Origin: Plantago elongata
Taxonomy: Eukaryota > Streptophyta > Magnoliopsida > Lamiales > Plantaginaceae
Direction of reading: 5' to 3'
NCBI GenBank assembly: GCA_036897095.1
Contig: JAYMSP010000907.1
Location: 1-39,176, forward strand
Length of the DNA stretch: 39,176 nucleotides
How positions within the stretch are numbered: the first letter of the stretch is position 1; each line of letters starts with the position of its first letter. Of the stretch, positions 1-11,139 are shown one piece after another. Below the pieces are notes generated by a model. The model worked only from the letters and a program-made list of their open reading frames with translations, searched no databases and had not been told where the DNA came from. Position numbers and translations under genes: made by a program.

Positions 1-378
1 AAACTTGATATGAATAGTGCCAAACTCAGTCCGCAACACAGATGACAAAACACAACAACCAATTAGAGGTAGCTACAGTCGAAGCGGCAGCAACACACTA
101 TCACAGGCTCACAGTTCGAATTTCAACAACGATCAACTCACAGAGCAGGCAGCAAGGGAAGTCGATTTCAACACACAGACACGAACCAAGGTAACCAACA
201 AGCAATTACAGAGGCGACACACCTCACCCAAATTTGAGTCGACGAAGACCAAGCAAGACGATAGATAAACCAGGAAACCACTAAACACAATTCGAAATAG
301 CCAGAAACTATATAAACAATCTATTTGCACACTACCCAGGCCCAGAACACGAATCAAAGAGAGAAGAAAAACACTTAC

Positions 379-566
379 TGGATCGGGACGAGACGAATCA
401 GATAAATGAAGGACAATGAACGAATTACTCTTTCTTGAATCCGAGAATCGACACTACGAAGGAGAGTTGTAGTGTTAGCACGAGGCGGGAAGGGAGATTC
501 ATAAAGTCGAGTTAGACAAGGCTTACCAATCGAAGACGAGATGGCTTTGCACAGCTCGCAATTCAT
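379..566 (-). other. possible first exon of an unidentified minus-strand gene
   Basis: On the minus strand an ATG at 566-564 sits in a good plant context (CCACC before ATG, A after) and opens a frame beginning MNCELCKAISSS. Two strong splice donors follow, ATTG|GTAAGC (exon would end at 527) and CCA|GTAAGTG (exon would end at 379). The sequence from 378 to 1, read on the minus strand, is T-rich like an intron. The same frame is open back to an upstream Met at 650. I do not recognise the protein. The short Cys-x2-Cys start resembles the beginning of a B-box zinc finger, but the rest does not follow that pattern. If real, the gene continues off the left edge of the window. It could equally be a non-coding transcript or chance. 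Confidence 0.25.
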
Positions 567-659
567 GGTGGAAGATGGAGCTGATGATCGAAACTCGAAA
601 GAAGGCCAAGAGCTGTGGAGAAGAAGACGGAAAATGTTTTCACTTTTCACGGTGGTTAT

Positions 660-840
660 TTTTCAAAATAACCTAAACATGTAGTTTTCGGTTTTTTTAA
701 TGATCGAACCGAAACCGGTCAATGATTATTTCGATTCCGGTTTCGGTTATAGTTATTATTTAACTAGTTACAGTTATGGTTGTAATAAAAATCAAATTAT
801 GATTATAATTTTAACCAACCATTTTCAGGTCTAGTCACAA
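660..840. repeat. CGGTT-rich low-complexity block, possible transposon end
   Basis: The stretch contains many variants of the words CGGTTTCGGTT, AGTTATGGTT and GAACCGAAACCGG. Clusters of such short motifs are typical of subterminal regions of plant hAT-type elements. No terminal inverted repeat or target-site duplication could be defined, so the assignment is only suggestive. Confidence 0.25.
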
Positions 841-888
841 ATGCACAACTAAGTATAATTAGCTGCTATAATGCTTGAATACAGGCAA

Positions 889-1020
889 AAGTTGTAATAT
901 TACCTGCTTGGTTGCTTTCACGTTTGAAGTTGTAATATTACCTGCTTGGTTGCTTTCACGATGCAAACGCAGGTACTACTACTTGCTTGGCTGCTTCATG
1001 ATGCGAACGCAGGTAATACG
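889..1020. repeat. 38-bp tandem repeat, two near-perfect units plus degenerate copies
   Basis: The unit starting AAGTTGTAATATTACCTGCT at 889 recurs at 927, giving a period of 38 bp. A related but diverged stretch follows: the segment with ACGATGCAAACGCAGGTACT near 959 is echoed by ATGATGCGAACGCAGGTAAT near 999. No coding meaning is apparent. The short ORF spanning the array (875-1060) is probably incidental. Confidence 0.7.
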
Positions 1021-1890
1021 TACAACAATCCTTTTTAAACTGGGAAGTGTGGGGTGGTAACTGGTAAGTTGCTCATTTTTAGCGATAAGAACGCTTTGCG
1101 ATTGGGTTGAGCACATCCTTAATTAGGTGTGATGACGTGATTCGGGACGGGACGGAGATAAACCAGTGTGAAACGGAAACGTAAGTTATACAACTATCAA
1201 AGAAAGAAGCTCAAACTCAGAAAACAGATATATATGATAGAATTCCATCTCATATAACAGGGCGATCAACGATCGCGAGTAATTGCAGAGGCGGTCGATG
1301 AAGATCGAACGGGCTGGGTCGATTGCTGGGCAGTAGAACGACAATTGCGGACAATTGCAGGAGGATAGAAGCAAGTTCAACAGATTAAGGAAAACTGTTC
1401 GAACATGGGAGGGGATCGACAACAGTGGGTTGTTCGATCAGAGGAGAACTCGAAAGAGTTATATGAACGTGAGGTTCTGTATATAATCGAACTTGAGGTT
1501 CTGTATATGAGAGTTCTGCAGCGGAAGATAAAATGAAGAAAAGATACAAAAAAAATATATATAGGCAAGTACAATCACATCGATTGCACCGAGGGAAAAG
1601 ATGAGAGATTACTTGACAAAGATATCATATGAGATCGGATTATAATTTTCATTAATTGTTGCTTAACTGAGAATGAAGTTTGACCTATTAAACCTGATTT
1701 AATTCTGATCTCCACCGTCCATATTGTAGTTCAACGAGTTATCTTGCTATAGTTAAAATTTCGTGACGATCCAACGGCTGAATCCACGGGAACCTCCGTT
1801 TTCCTCAGACTAGTTGTGCTGTCAAGCTATACAAAAATTATATTTTTCATTAAGGGAAAAGAGGAGAGACAAGATCAATGCTCGCTGGAG
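1021..1890. other. non-coding, repeat-like stretch with no recognisable gene
   Basis: Only short ORFs without family resemblance are present. A 14-bp direct repeat, GAGGTTCTGTATAT, occurs at 1471-1484 and 1495-1508 (period 24 bp), with a third partial copy just after. The segment about 1690-1800 resembles dispersed plant repeat sequence. If the PBS-like site at 1899-1911 is genuine, this region would be decayed internal sequence of a minus-strand LTR retrotransposon, but I see no gag or pol motif in it. Confidence 0.4.
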
Positions 1891-1898
1891 ACTTACAT

Positions 1899-1911
1899 GA
1901 CTCTGATACCA
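1899..1911 (-). mobile_element. LTR-retrotransposon primer-binding-site-like sequence
   Basis: The minus strand reads TGGTATCAGAGTC here. This matches the usual plant LTR-retrotransposon primer-binding site complementary to initiator tRNA-Met (TGGTATCAGAGC) except at its last bases. In that orientation the 5' LTR would lie to the right of 1912. I could not find matching LTR ends or a clear ...CA junction directly before it, so only a relic can be claimed. Confidence 0.4.
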
Positions 1912-3273
1912 TAGTATAATTGCATCTCATCTAAAAGTTCGAACTTGTAGAGAGTTGTGAAATCTAGTCCCCTGATTAGACGTAACAATCATTATACGCT
2001 CCCTAAGACGAAGAAATGGTAACTTACGCAACTTACCTTTTCCTTTCACTCGACGTTCAACATATTGGTCAACGTTTGAACCGCCCCAACAGTACTAGCA
2101 GCCTCCTTGCAACCACTCATAATTCCTCTAAGGTGCGCTAGAGCTAGCTATAAAATTTTGACTCTGCGTCCACAACAGTTCTCACCTTTGGTGCTTACTC
2201 TTACTGTCTTACCAATGGATTCACTTGCATCAATCTATCTATTGTGTCTCTGTATAATCCATGTAATCTACCTTATGCAAGTATCAGATTCTGACGTTTT
2301 GTTATTCGGCTAGCAAAACATGGTTGCGATACAAGTATTCTTCTAGTATTTCGATGTTTAATCAGAAATAGAGATTGCACATTTTATTAGTAGATTGCAG
2401 TTGCAATCAGTAGACTTGTAGTATTCTGAGGTTTAGTATATCATAAAAGGTTATATGATTGACTTTATTAGAAATCATTACTCTGCAAAACATTTTTGAT
2501 CAGTAACAGTATAACTGCATATCTATGGGATTTTTTGTTCATTTGTATCTAATATGTTTTTTGGGCCTGTTTATATTACTCAAATGGTTGTGATGACATC
2601 AGTTCAGAATTCTTATCTTCCTCATGTTTTCCTGATAGCTAGTTTGGTGTGTCTTCTAATGAGCATCTAAGGAACCCATACTGGAATTTGGAGATGAACT
2701 ATGTATGGTATGCTTTGTGAACATAAAAGAAGACTTTCGTGTTCTTCTTGTATATTTATTGATTTTAGCGAAAGCGAACTTGATTATGAAAATGTACCTT
2801 ATGTGTTTAGACTTTAGAGCGATATGATTTATGACAAAACTCCAAACATGTGTTTTGGTAGTTGAATAATCGATTTGTTGTTGCAGTTTTGCGATGGATC
2901 ACAATAAAAACAGCTTGTAATTGAGTTATGACGTATTAGTTTTGGCTGACAATGATCAATCATCTGTATTTGGATTGAACCCTAACTTTAGTTGGGGTGA
3001 AATTGCCACTAAAAAAAATTATAATACGTTGTTATTAAAAATGGCGACGGATTTGTTGAATCGTAGTACTATTATGCAAGAATGGATTGCCAATTTTTTT
3101 TATAGATTGTAATTTGTACAATTGAAAGACAATATTTGATATTATCCTCCGTGAATTTAAATTTCGAGTGAATATATACAATTGTTCGAGGTAAATTGTC
3201 AATAAAGCGAGTAGTCCGTCTTTTATATTAACCACAAATGATAATCATCTAAAACTTAAATCATTAGTTACGG
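1912..3273. other. AT-rich intergenic sequence, possible decayed LTR at its left
   Basis: No ORF here resembles a protein family. The first few hundred bases could be the decayed LTR belonging to the PBS-like site on its left. The remainder is T-rich and intron-like in composition, with no conserved exon recognised. Confidence 0.4.
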
Positions 3274-3393
3274 CGTGTTCTCTTCAAATTTACTGAAATG
3301 GACTGGACGGAACTGTACTAAACTAAAATAAGGTATAAATTATAACTAAGTCGAGTTGAACTGGACTGAACTGAGTTTAGTTGAAGAGAACAC
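3274..3393. mobile_element. 120-bp MITE with 13-bp perfect terminal inverted repeats
   Basis: The left end GTGTTCTCTTCAA at 3274-3286 is repeated in exact reverse complement at 3381-3393. The interior is rich in ACTGAACTGGACTGAACTG-like words, including some facing in opposite directions. This is the structure of a non-autonomous miniature inverted-repeat element. A target-site duplication is not clear, so the superfamily stays open. A related end occurs inside the intron of the ARM-repeat gene at 9027-9118. Confidence 0.65.
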
Positions 3394-3746
3394 AACCTTC
3401 ATCATATTTAAACGGGAAATCAAGCAATGTGACCAAGATCCAAGATACAACTTTTGAAAATATTCGGGTGAAATTGCCATAAAAACGAATACAATACACA
3501 TGTTTAAGAAAAATAGAGGGGCCAATAGGGAAGGAGAAACCAGTTTGGGGGTATTTACTAATTAGCAACTCCTCAGAGGGGCATAGGGATATTATCCATA
3601 TCTCAAAATTATAGTGTGGCGGTTTTCAAGAAGCGGTTATGAGTACAAGTCACAGAAAAGCGTAAGTATAAGTACACCACCATACAGTTCTTCATTCTCT
3701 TTCAGAATTCAGAAACATAGAAACACCAAAGAAACAGAGTTACAGA

Positions 3747-4924
3747 ATGGAAGACTTGACTGATGCCCAGAAAGAAGCAGCAGAGAAGTGGCTGAGAGTT
3801 TGTAAAGGGTGGATGACAATTGTGTCTGTAGAAAACGATCCACTTTGCCCAAATGAACATGGAGTCGATAATGACGAAGAGTATACCAGAAGACTCATCC
3901 GTCAAGAGCTTCGCAAGAACACATTGCTTCTGACTTTCCCTTACATCCAGTGGATCAAACCCGCTGCACATTACGGATGCATTTTCATTCTAAGGGTACG
4001 CTTAATTTCGGCACACATTTCATTCTGATTATAGAGATGGAAATATGTTGAATTGTTCTGGTTTCTGTTCTTTGATAACTGACCATGAGTTTGTATTTTG
4101 ATGCGCAGCAATGCGATTATTTGGATTTTAGGCCTGAAACGGCTTACAAAGCAATCCAGTATCTCACTCAATACCTCGATAAAGTCGAAGTGAGTTTGGT
4201 TTTTGAAATTTCCAGGACTTCTCTCTTCTGATGATGTTTGTTAACATTTTCTTGAATCTTGATAACTGCAGTTAGAGGAACCTATCCAAGCGAGGCTGGT
4301 ATCAGTAGCTTGTCTTTCATTGGCCGCGAAATGGGATATCAGCTCAAAGCGTAAAGTGATTGTGGAGGTGATTAGGGGAGCGGAACCGCGGGAATTTAGA
4401 GCGGCAGACTACTGCAGGGGCAGCTACACTTTTACGGCACTAGAAATACTTGATATGGAATTAAAGATATGGCGTGAATTGGATTATGAAATGGGATTCA
4501 CGACTGCCTTTCATTACACTCATTACTTTGCCAAAAAGTTCTTTCCAGACTTGCCACAGAAAAACGTTGTGTCAAGGATGGAGCAGAACATTTTAGAAGC
4601 GCTTAAACTTAATCCAGATTACTATTCCTCTCTTGTGACTTTGCGTCAGCGCTCATCTGTTGTAGCTCTGGCAGCTGCAATCCATTTCATTGAGGCGGAT
4701 GATCTATATGACCTTGTAATGACTGTTGAAGATGTGAAATCTGAGGCTCGAGAACTTGGTGTGAAAGTGAGTCGTTTAATCATTTGTCTTCTGTTTTACA
4801 TTTCACATATGCTATACATTTTTCTTCACTTGTAATACTGGAGGCTTGATTTGCATTGTTCACGCATTGACAGGATAATCCGGCGGCAATTCTTATGTTG
4901 CTCGAGGACCTGTTTCCTTTATAG
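3747..4924 (+). CDS. divergent cyclin, D-type-like, four exons
   Basis: Exons are 3747-3995, 4109-4189, 4272-4766 and 4874-4924, all joined in phase 0 by GT-AG introns, giving about 291 aa. The N-terminal cyclin box carries WI...AHYG (about residues 69-76) and VACLSLAAK (122-130). The second fold shows the D-cyclin-like pattern DMELKIWRELDYEMGFTTAF, then HYFAKKF and LRQRSSVVALAAAIHF. In known cyclins this fold binds and activates a cyclin-dependent kinase in the nucleus. Oddities are the absence of an LxCxE retinoblastoma-binding motif near the N terminus, WDI in place of the usual MEE after LAAK, about 13 extra residues around the exon 1/2 junction, and an acidic-poor short tail. It could be a minor D-type class (CYCD5 or CYCD6-like) or a lineage-specific cyclin. 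I am sure of the fold and not of the subclass. Confidence 0.8.
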
Positions 4925-5720
4925 GAAAGGCAGATGTGTAAAATCCCAAATTCGTGAAACGAGGCAACTGCTTGCTGAGATGATTGGTTTCCCAATTCTG
5001 TTATGAACTTTTGATACGTTACTGTTTAGAGAGGTCAGTGACCAGTAGGACTTTTTGGCTGAAAATTAAGTAGAGCAGCTGGTTTCATTGATCTTCACAA
5101 GTTTTAGTTTTTTTAGTGTCTTAGTTATGTTCCTTTATGGTCATCTTCTTCTTTCCTGCAAAAAATATACTAGCTGATCAATGTATAAACTGGACTAATT
5201 CTTTCATGTGGATCAGTGAATGTGCCATGCAGCAGGTTTTATTGTATACGAGTATATGACCTTGTGTGCATTTTACATATCCTTGCTTGCACAAGTAACA
5301 AATTTTATCATTTCCTGTGATAGAAATCTTACTTTGATTCTAGTTCTACTAGTACTTTTGTATAGCAGACTACCAGTAGAATTCTGTAATTGTCTATATC
5401 AAACATACTACTTGGACTAGCTATCACCATTTAACGATCCCATTCTAGTACGGAATCGACATGACATTCGTATCACACTGAGAAATACTTTGACAAAGAT
5501 GAACAGATAGTTAAATGGCTCCATTATTCAGCTTACTAGTTGACAGTGCAATTCTCTCACATTTAGCTCTTGAACTGTGAGAACTAACAACCACTTGGAC
5601 AAATCATAAAGTTGAAGACGTAGAGTAGACAGACCCATTTGATTCATTGTCTTGTTCACCAAATCAGAAAAGGTTTGTAGAATTTCATCTGAAGAATTAA
5701 CCATAAGTTGCACGCGTTTA
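4925..5720. other. 3' region of the cyclin gene and spacer
   Basis: No second gene is visible. The sequence just after 4924 is probably the cyclin 3' UTR. Short ORFs at 5220-5420 and 5528-5713 have no family resemblance. Confidence 0.5.
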
Positions 5721-5731
5721 AAGACACCTCA

Positions 5732-5774
5732 CACGTGCTGTCCCAAACTCGGATTCTGTACGGCCCTCCACGTG
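5732..5774. promoter_or_regulatory. pair of G-box elements upstream of the ARM-repeat gene
   Basis: Two perfect palindromic CACGTG hexamers occur at 5732-5737 (context ACACGTGC) and 5769-5774 (context CCACGTGT). They are 37 bp apart and about 300 bp before the likely start codon at 6069. In plants CACGTG is bound by bZIP factors (including ABRE-binding factors) and bHLH factors such as PIFs. Light or abscisic-acid control of the downstream gene is an inference from the motifs only. Confidence 0.5.
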
Positions 5775-6068
5775 TTTTTCCTCTCTTTTCACCTAGCTAG
5801 TTGTTCGTTTCGTTCCTATTAATTATTGATTGATTCTTCCCTTCTTCTCCACTTCAAATCAAAACCTTCACTGCCCTGTCAAATGACCCTACTCCTCCTC
5901 ATCTTCCTCCTCTCAACCAATACGCTGTCGTTCCACTTCGCCGGCGTCCACAAAGTCAACGCCAATCCCTAATCCCATCTCAATTCCCCGAAATGAACAC
6001 TTAAATACTATATGTACCACCCAACTCAATCCAATTCGACTCGACTCGACTCGTTCGATCAAATTAGC

Positions 6069-9000
6069 ATGGAGACAGAGTCAGTACACAGCAGCTTCAC
6101 ATACATGGGCAGGAAGTTCAGCGATCTGAACCTCGACTGCTCGTCATCCTCCGCCTTCAGCGACTGTAACAGTGACAGATCCGGCGAATTCCAAACCACC
6201 TCCTCACAAAGCCGCCGCCTTTTCCTCGCCTGCAACTCCAACTCAGACGACCTAATCCCTCACCTCGTCGCCGACCTCTCCTCCTCAGACATCGACCAGC
6301 AGAAACAATCCGCCATGGAAATTCGCTTATTGGCGAAAAACAAACCGGAGAATCGAATCAAAATCGCCCAAGCCGGAGCAATTAAGCCGCTAATTTCAAT
6401 CATCCTCGAATCCGGCGATCTCCAGCTACAGGAATACTGCGTCACCGCAATCCTAAACCTCTCGCTCTGCGACGAGAACAAGGACGAAATCGCCAATTCG
6501 GGCGCGATCAAGCCGCTAGTCCGCGCGTTAAGGATCGGGACTCAAACCGCTAAAGAGAACGCGGCGTGCGCTCTGCTCCGGCTGTCGCAAATCGACGATA
6601 ACAAAATCCTGATCGGGCGATCGGGTGCGATTCCGGCGCTAGTGAGCTTGCTGGAAAGTGGCAATTTGCGCGGGAAGAAGGATGCGTGTACGGCGTTGTA
6701 TTCGTTGTGTTCGGTGAAGGAGAATAAGATTCGGGCGGTTCAGGCGGGGATAATGAAGCCGGTGGTGGAAATGATGGCGGACTTGGGGTCGAATATGGTG
6801 GATAAGACGGCGTTTGTGCTGGGGCTGTTGGTGACGACGGCGGAGGGACGGGCGGCGGTGGTGGAGGAAGGAGGGATTCCGGTGGTGGTGGAGATAGTGG
6901 AGGTGGGGACACAGAGGCAGAAGGAGATTGCGGTGGGGATATTGTTGCAGCTTTGTGAGGATTGCTTGCCTTACCGTACTATGGTGGCCAGAGAAGGGGC
7001 CATTCCGCCTTTAGTCGCTTTGTCGCAGTCTGGTACCACTCGCGCCAAGCAAAAGGTATGTTCGTCTTAAGTCAAATGTCACATTTACTCGTTCAATCGT
7101 TTAATGTTGTTCGTTTGTTCATTGGATTTCGGTATTACGGTTGACAATTGTAATGCAAACGGTAAAGTAAAGACTAGAGAGTAAAAACCTCGTCAAGATT
7201 TGTAGGAGAGTTAAATAATTTTAAAACGGGAACGCTAAACATGAATGGATGAGAAGTTGAAAATGAATACTAAGAGGAAGTAGTATTTGGTTGTGTGGTG
7301 CGACTTTAGTTTTGGACTAGTTAGAAGTTATTAAAATATGATTAATTTGGACGGCACCAAAATTGTTATGAAAGTCCATAGAAGAAAGAAATGCAGAACA
7401 GTACATTGTTAAATTGCATCCAATTTTATGAACGTAATTGAGATTGAGGGTAGCATGGAATAAGTCTGTGACATATACCTATCTGAAGTAATTCTTAACC
7501 GAAAGAATTCTCCATTTCTCGTGGCTGAAATTATGTGATTTTGGCTATGAACAGTAGTTAGTTAATATCTTTGTAACACTTGGCAAGAGATTGAACATTG
7601 TCTTGGCTTGTGATACATATGGCTAGGAAAAAGTTATAGACATCAAGACAATAACTAGAGAACAAGATGGTTGTTTGGTCAATCTCATAGATTTGTGTGA
7701 TATAATCTACCAATACACCTTTGAATTGTTGAAATGTTTGGGGAATGAAACAAGTTTTAACTTATCCTATTTGTGTCCGAGTGTTAATCGAGTTGTGTAA
7801 GTTTAGTAAAACGGTAGAATCCAAGTCGTACACTCCAAGAGTTTAATTTCTTTCAACTGTTTTTGGATTCAAATCTGGACAACGAGTGGATAGCCTGTAG
7901 TTTTGTTGTATCAATTATCATTTTAACGATCGATTTTTCTCATATTGATATCTATGCTATCAGTATTCGGGTTGTGAAAATATCTAAAAAGAAAGGTCTG
8001 GTTTTAATTATTATAGCTAGATAGAGTTGAAACTTGAAGATAAATCTCATTAGATGTTTCAATAAACCAATGAGATAAATTGCTTAAGAAAGAAATTGAC
8101 CGGCTCAGTGACGTAATGTAGTAGGAGTAGCTTTTACTATTTCAATGTAAAGGGATTGATAATTGATTAATGAAGTATTACTAAAACTGTTTTAAACTGA
8201 TTTGCTTTGCCTGGAGAGTAGTAGTTAGTACAGGGATTGATCATCCATTGATAATTGATTAATTAATAAATTTAAAATTGCGGTAAGATATTTGAGGTTG
8301 AGAACAAGTCTAATGATTAATTAATTAATAATAATAGATTAAAGTAATAGTAGAAGATTAGTGTTGGTTATAATTGTTTTATTGACGTTGTATGGTAGTA
8401 CTGACCTGTAACAAGTTGTCATCTATGATCCATCTTATCATTTGATATCATGAATTTGGGTAATGTAACAGCATGTTTGAGGTAGCAGATTGATTATAGT
8501 ATTGGTTGATGGGATAATAAAGTTAATTATTCTAGAAGGCTGATGGTGTTAAGAGCCAAGCCAATTATTATGCGTAACGTGGTGTGTTGAAAATTGAAAT
8601 AAGTACAGTACAGGGTCGTGTTATGTTAAAAAATGATGCCTTTCGTGCGATGATTTTATATGATTTGTTCACTCACTGCTAATGTTATTATTGTCTGGTT
8701 AGTGGGGTGTTGTTTTCTTAATGATCGAGATATGCTTTACCTACTTTGCCTTAAATTGTATTCATTAAAATATATCAGATGAAATCATAATCTGAATTCC
8801 ACGATTGATGGTTTCGTGTGTGCGACTACGTCTCTTCTGGTGGCCCATGGGTCAAAGATATGTAACTAGTGAATTGGTTGTGATTAATGAATTTATTGGG
8901 AAAGTCAGGTATTTATAAACATGATGATTAAAATCCAACCCCACCTATATGTTTAGCACGTTCATTAATACATTTCCAACCCCTCCAAATGAGAATATGA

Positions 9001-9446
9001 TATGATAAAATAAGATCAAACTTCCCGTGTTCTCTTAAATTGAAATTTACATATTCTCTTAAATTGAAATTTACAGAGTGGAACGGAACTGAATTGAGTG
9101 AAATTGACTATACGTTTGGCAAATACCGAGATCATGAACAATGGAGCAGCAATTTCTTATTAACATAATTACATACTTGAATGTTTAAAGTAACTAATTG
9201 TAATTAACTAGTACTACTAATTTTGAGGGGGTCATTGTACAGAAACGTACGGCGAGGTACTAGTTAAGTGAGAACATTGTCGGCGTAAATATTCATATTT
9301 AATTAGAATGAAGTTAATAATTAGACAATAATTGAATTGATTAATGGTGTATCTGAAAATGTGGACAGGCGGAAGCACTGATTGAGATCCTACGGCAGCC
9401 CAGATCCGCCAATGGTGGTGCAGGAGCAGCAGCAAGAATTATGTGA
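6069..9446 (+). CDS. ARM-repeat protein, PUB4-like without U-box
   Basis: Two exons, 6069-7055 and 9369-9446, joined in phase 0 across a 2313-bp GT-AG intron, give 354 aa. The frame is open to another ATG at 6012. I prefer 6069 because homologous proteins begin with a similar short acidic start followed by a FSDLNL and AFSDCNSDRSGEF stretch. From about residue 70 to 340 there are tandem armadillo repeats, with signatures such as MEIRLLAKNKPENR, SGAIKPLVRAL, ENAACALLRLSQ and MVAREGAIPPLVALSQ. The last exon gives AEALIEILRQPRS, the family's usual end. No U-box domain is encoded, as in Arabidopsis At3g01400-type proteins that databases label U-box protein 4-like. The ARM fold is a protein-binding scaffold, so ubiquitin-ligase activity should not be assumed. 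Exon 1 is markedly GC-richer than its surroundings. Confidence 0.9.
9027..9118. repeat. MITE-end-like fragment in the ARM-gene intron, with a 24-bp duplication
   Basis: GTGTTCTCTTAAATT at 9027 resembles the terminal repeat of the MITE at 3274-3393, and it is followed by similar GGAACGGAACTGAATTGAGTG words. Inside it TTCTCTTAAATTGAAATTTA occurs at 9030 and again at 9054 (period 24 bp). No opposite end was found, so this is a truncated relative lying within the intron (7056-9368). Confidence 0.5.
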
Positions 9447-11139
9447 TTGAGTGAGTGACTGTCTGTAATGAGCACACGTCCTTGTTCAATTTACCACATG
9501 AGATGATACCCATCATGACAAAAACCAGCACACATGGAAAATGTTCACTAAAGCGACCATTCACAAATCACAAGGCCCTGTTTTTCTTCTTCTTCTTCTT
9601 CTTTTGTTTTTCTGAAAGGCTAATGGGATGCCAATTGTATATATAGTATGCAATTATCATGTGAAGGTAAAAGGTTTGTATATTGCCCCCAACTGCCTCC
9701 AGGCCCTCTTGGAATTTTGATTATAGTAGTATAGTGTTTTGTTTCAAGGAAAAAAAGAAAAAAGAAACGGAGAGGTAAATTATAGGTGCATAGTGTTTGT
9801 TTTGTTTTCCTTTTATTCTCATGTAAAGATTTCCCTTCTGGTGTTATGTCTTTTTGCGGTGATGTATGAGTTTTGAACATTCACCGTGATTACAAACTTC
9901 ATATCACTGTCGCTTCCGCGAAGGAGGGCAGAGGGCGGCACGGGAGATTTCTAACCTTAGGGATGTGAGTTGTGAGTGAACATATTGTGCTGAAATTATA
10001 CCATTAATCAGCGAAGATCAATATCTAGTTGGTTTCTGAGGAACAAGATTTTTACTATGGAATAACACCACCACCACATCCTGGTTGCAACCGTGTGTAA
10101 AGTTGTGAGTTAAAGATACTACAGTTCATCTCTTCGCAACCCTTGTTCGACAGTGATGGCTAAACCATGTTAAGGAATATAATAGATTAAGACTTCTTTT
10201 ATGGTAAGATCAAAATATCATAAAATGAGAAGTTTTTTAAGATTGAAGGAAGTATTCATAAAAGAAGTGGATAGTATATCTTAGCCCACAATAGATAGGG
10301 CTGACTGAGGCCCTTATAGCCTGGGCTTATTTGAATTTCTCCTTTATGCATGTCTAGCCGGCCCTACCATGAATTTGGTTTAAACAGTCCAGCCCAATGC
10401 TAAAAGCGGGCAAACTTTTGCCAAGTCAGAATTTAGAATATAGGCAAATGAAGTATATATGGAACGGGTAGGTATAGAATTGAAGTAGAATTACTTAAGT
10501 TCAAAATGAATTTTTGTGAGTGTTTTTCGGATAAAAGCACAACTAAGTTGAACATGAATGAGATGGCAAACAACCGAATAATGCTCTTCCCGCTTTGCAT
10601 TGTGGTTTTACCATCCTCGGTGAGAACAACAAGACTCCACAAGAATCACAACCACTAGTCAAACATCTTTCGAGTAGGATTCAAATCATTCAATAATATT
10701 CGTACTCACATAAAATTCGACAAATTTATACTTATGATATAGTTGACGATTACTTTATTCTTACTTTAAATTATTATGGGTACAAAGTGAGTATAAATTT
10801 ATAAGATATGCAGTTTATGATTCACTTTAAGATATTTTCATTTATGTGGCAAAGTATCTACATACTAGAGGACCAATTCAAAGATGATAATAACATTACA
10901 TGAAACCATTATTGGAAGGCCCCTAGCTCCTCATTATTCAGGGTGAACAATATGGAGGGGAAATTCTTCTATGGATTGTATCTATAGTAAGTTATACATT
11001 TTGTGGTTGAAAATAAACTATAATATTTTAAAATGCAATTGAATGAATTTAGAATTTTCTCCAAGTCATGTGAATTACTTTTAACTATATAAACCCGATC
11101 TATATTAAAAAAATTATTCAAAGAGAATACATTAAAAAA
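9447..11139. other. 3' region of the ARM gene and repeat-rich spacer
   Basis: A (TTC)n microsatellite lies at about 9584-9603, in or near the 3' UTR of the ARM-repeat gene. About 10290-10420 is a stretch with several GGCCC/GGGCC-like words (AGCCCA, GGGCTGA, GGCCCTT, AGCCGGCCC) that looks like transposon-derived sequence. No gene was recognised. The ORFs at 10433-10642 and 10969-11259 on the minus strand are not family-like; the second is the antisense of LINE sequence in part. Confidence 0.4.

Noticed and set aside
2921..3112. 63-aa ORF MSYDVLVLADND...
   Set aside because: Although it follows an acceptor-like TTGCAG near 2886, the preceding reading ends in a stop and no homologous pattern is visible.
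6012..6068. Upstream in-frame Met of the ARM-repeat protein as the start
   Set aside because: Relatives start at the equivalent of 6069, and TATA-like sequence lies right at 6001-6012. Kept only as an alternative.
6550..6912. 120-aa proline-rich minus-strand ORF
   Set aside because: It is the antisense of GC-rich, repeat-coding ARM exon 1. The proline run is the complement of GGTGG-type codons, with no independent support.
6069..9446. U-box ubiquitin ligase
   Set aside because: No U-box is encoded in the frame or in the exons I could link to it; only ARM repeats are seen.
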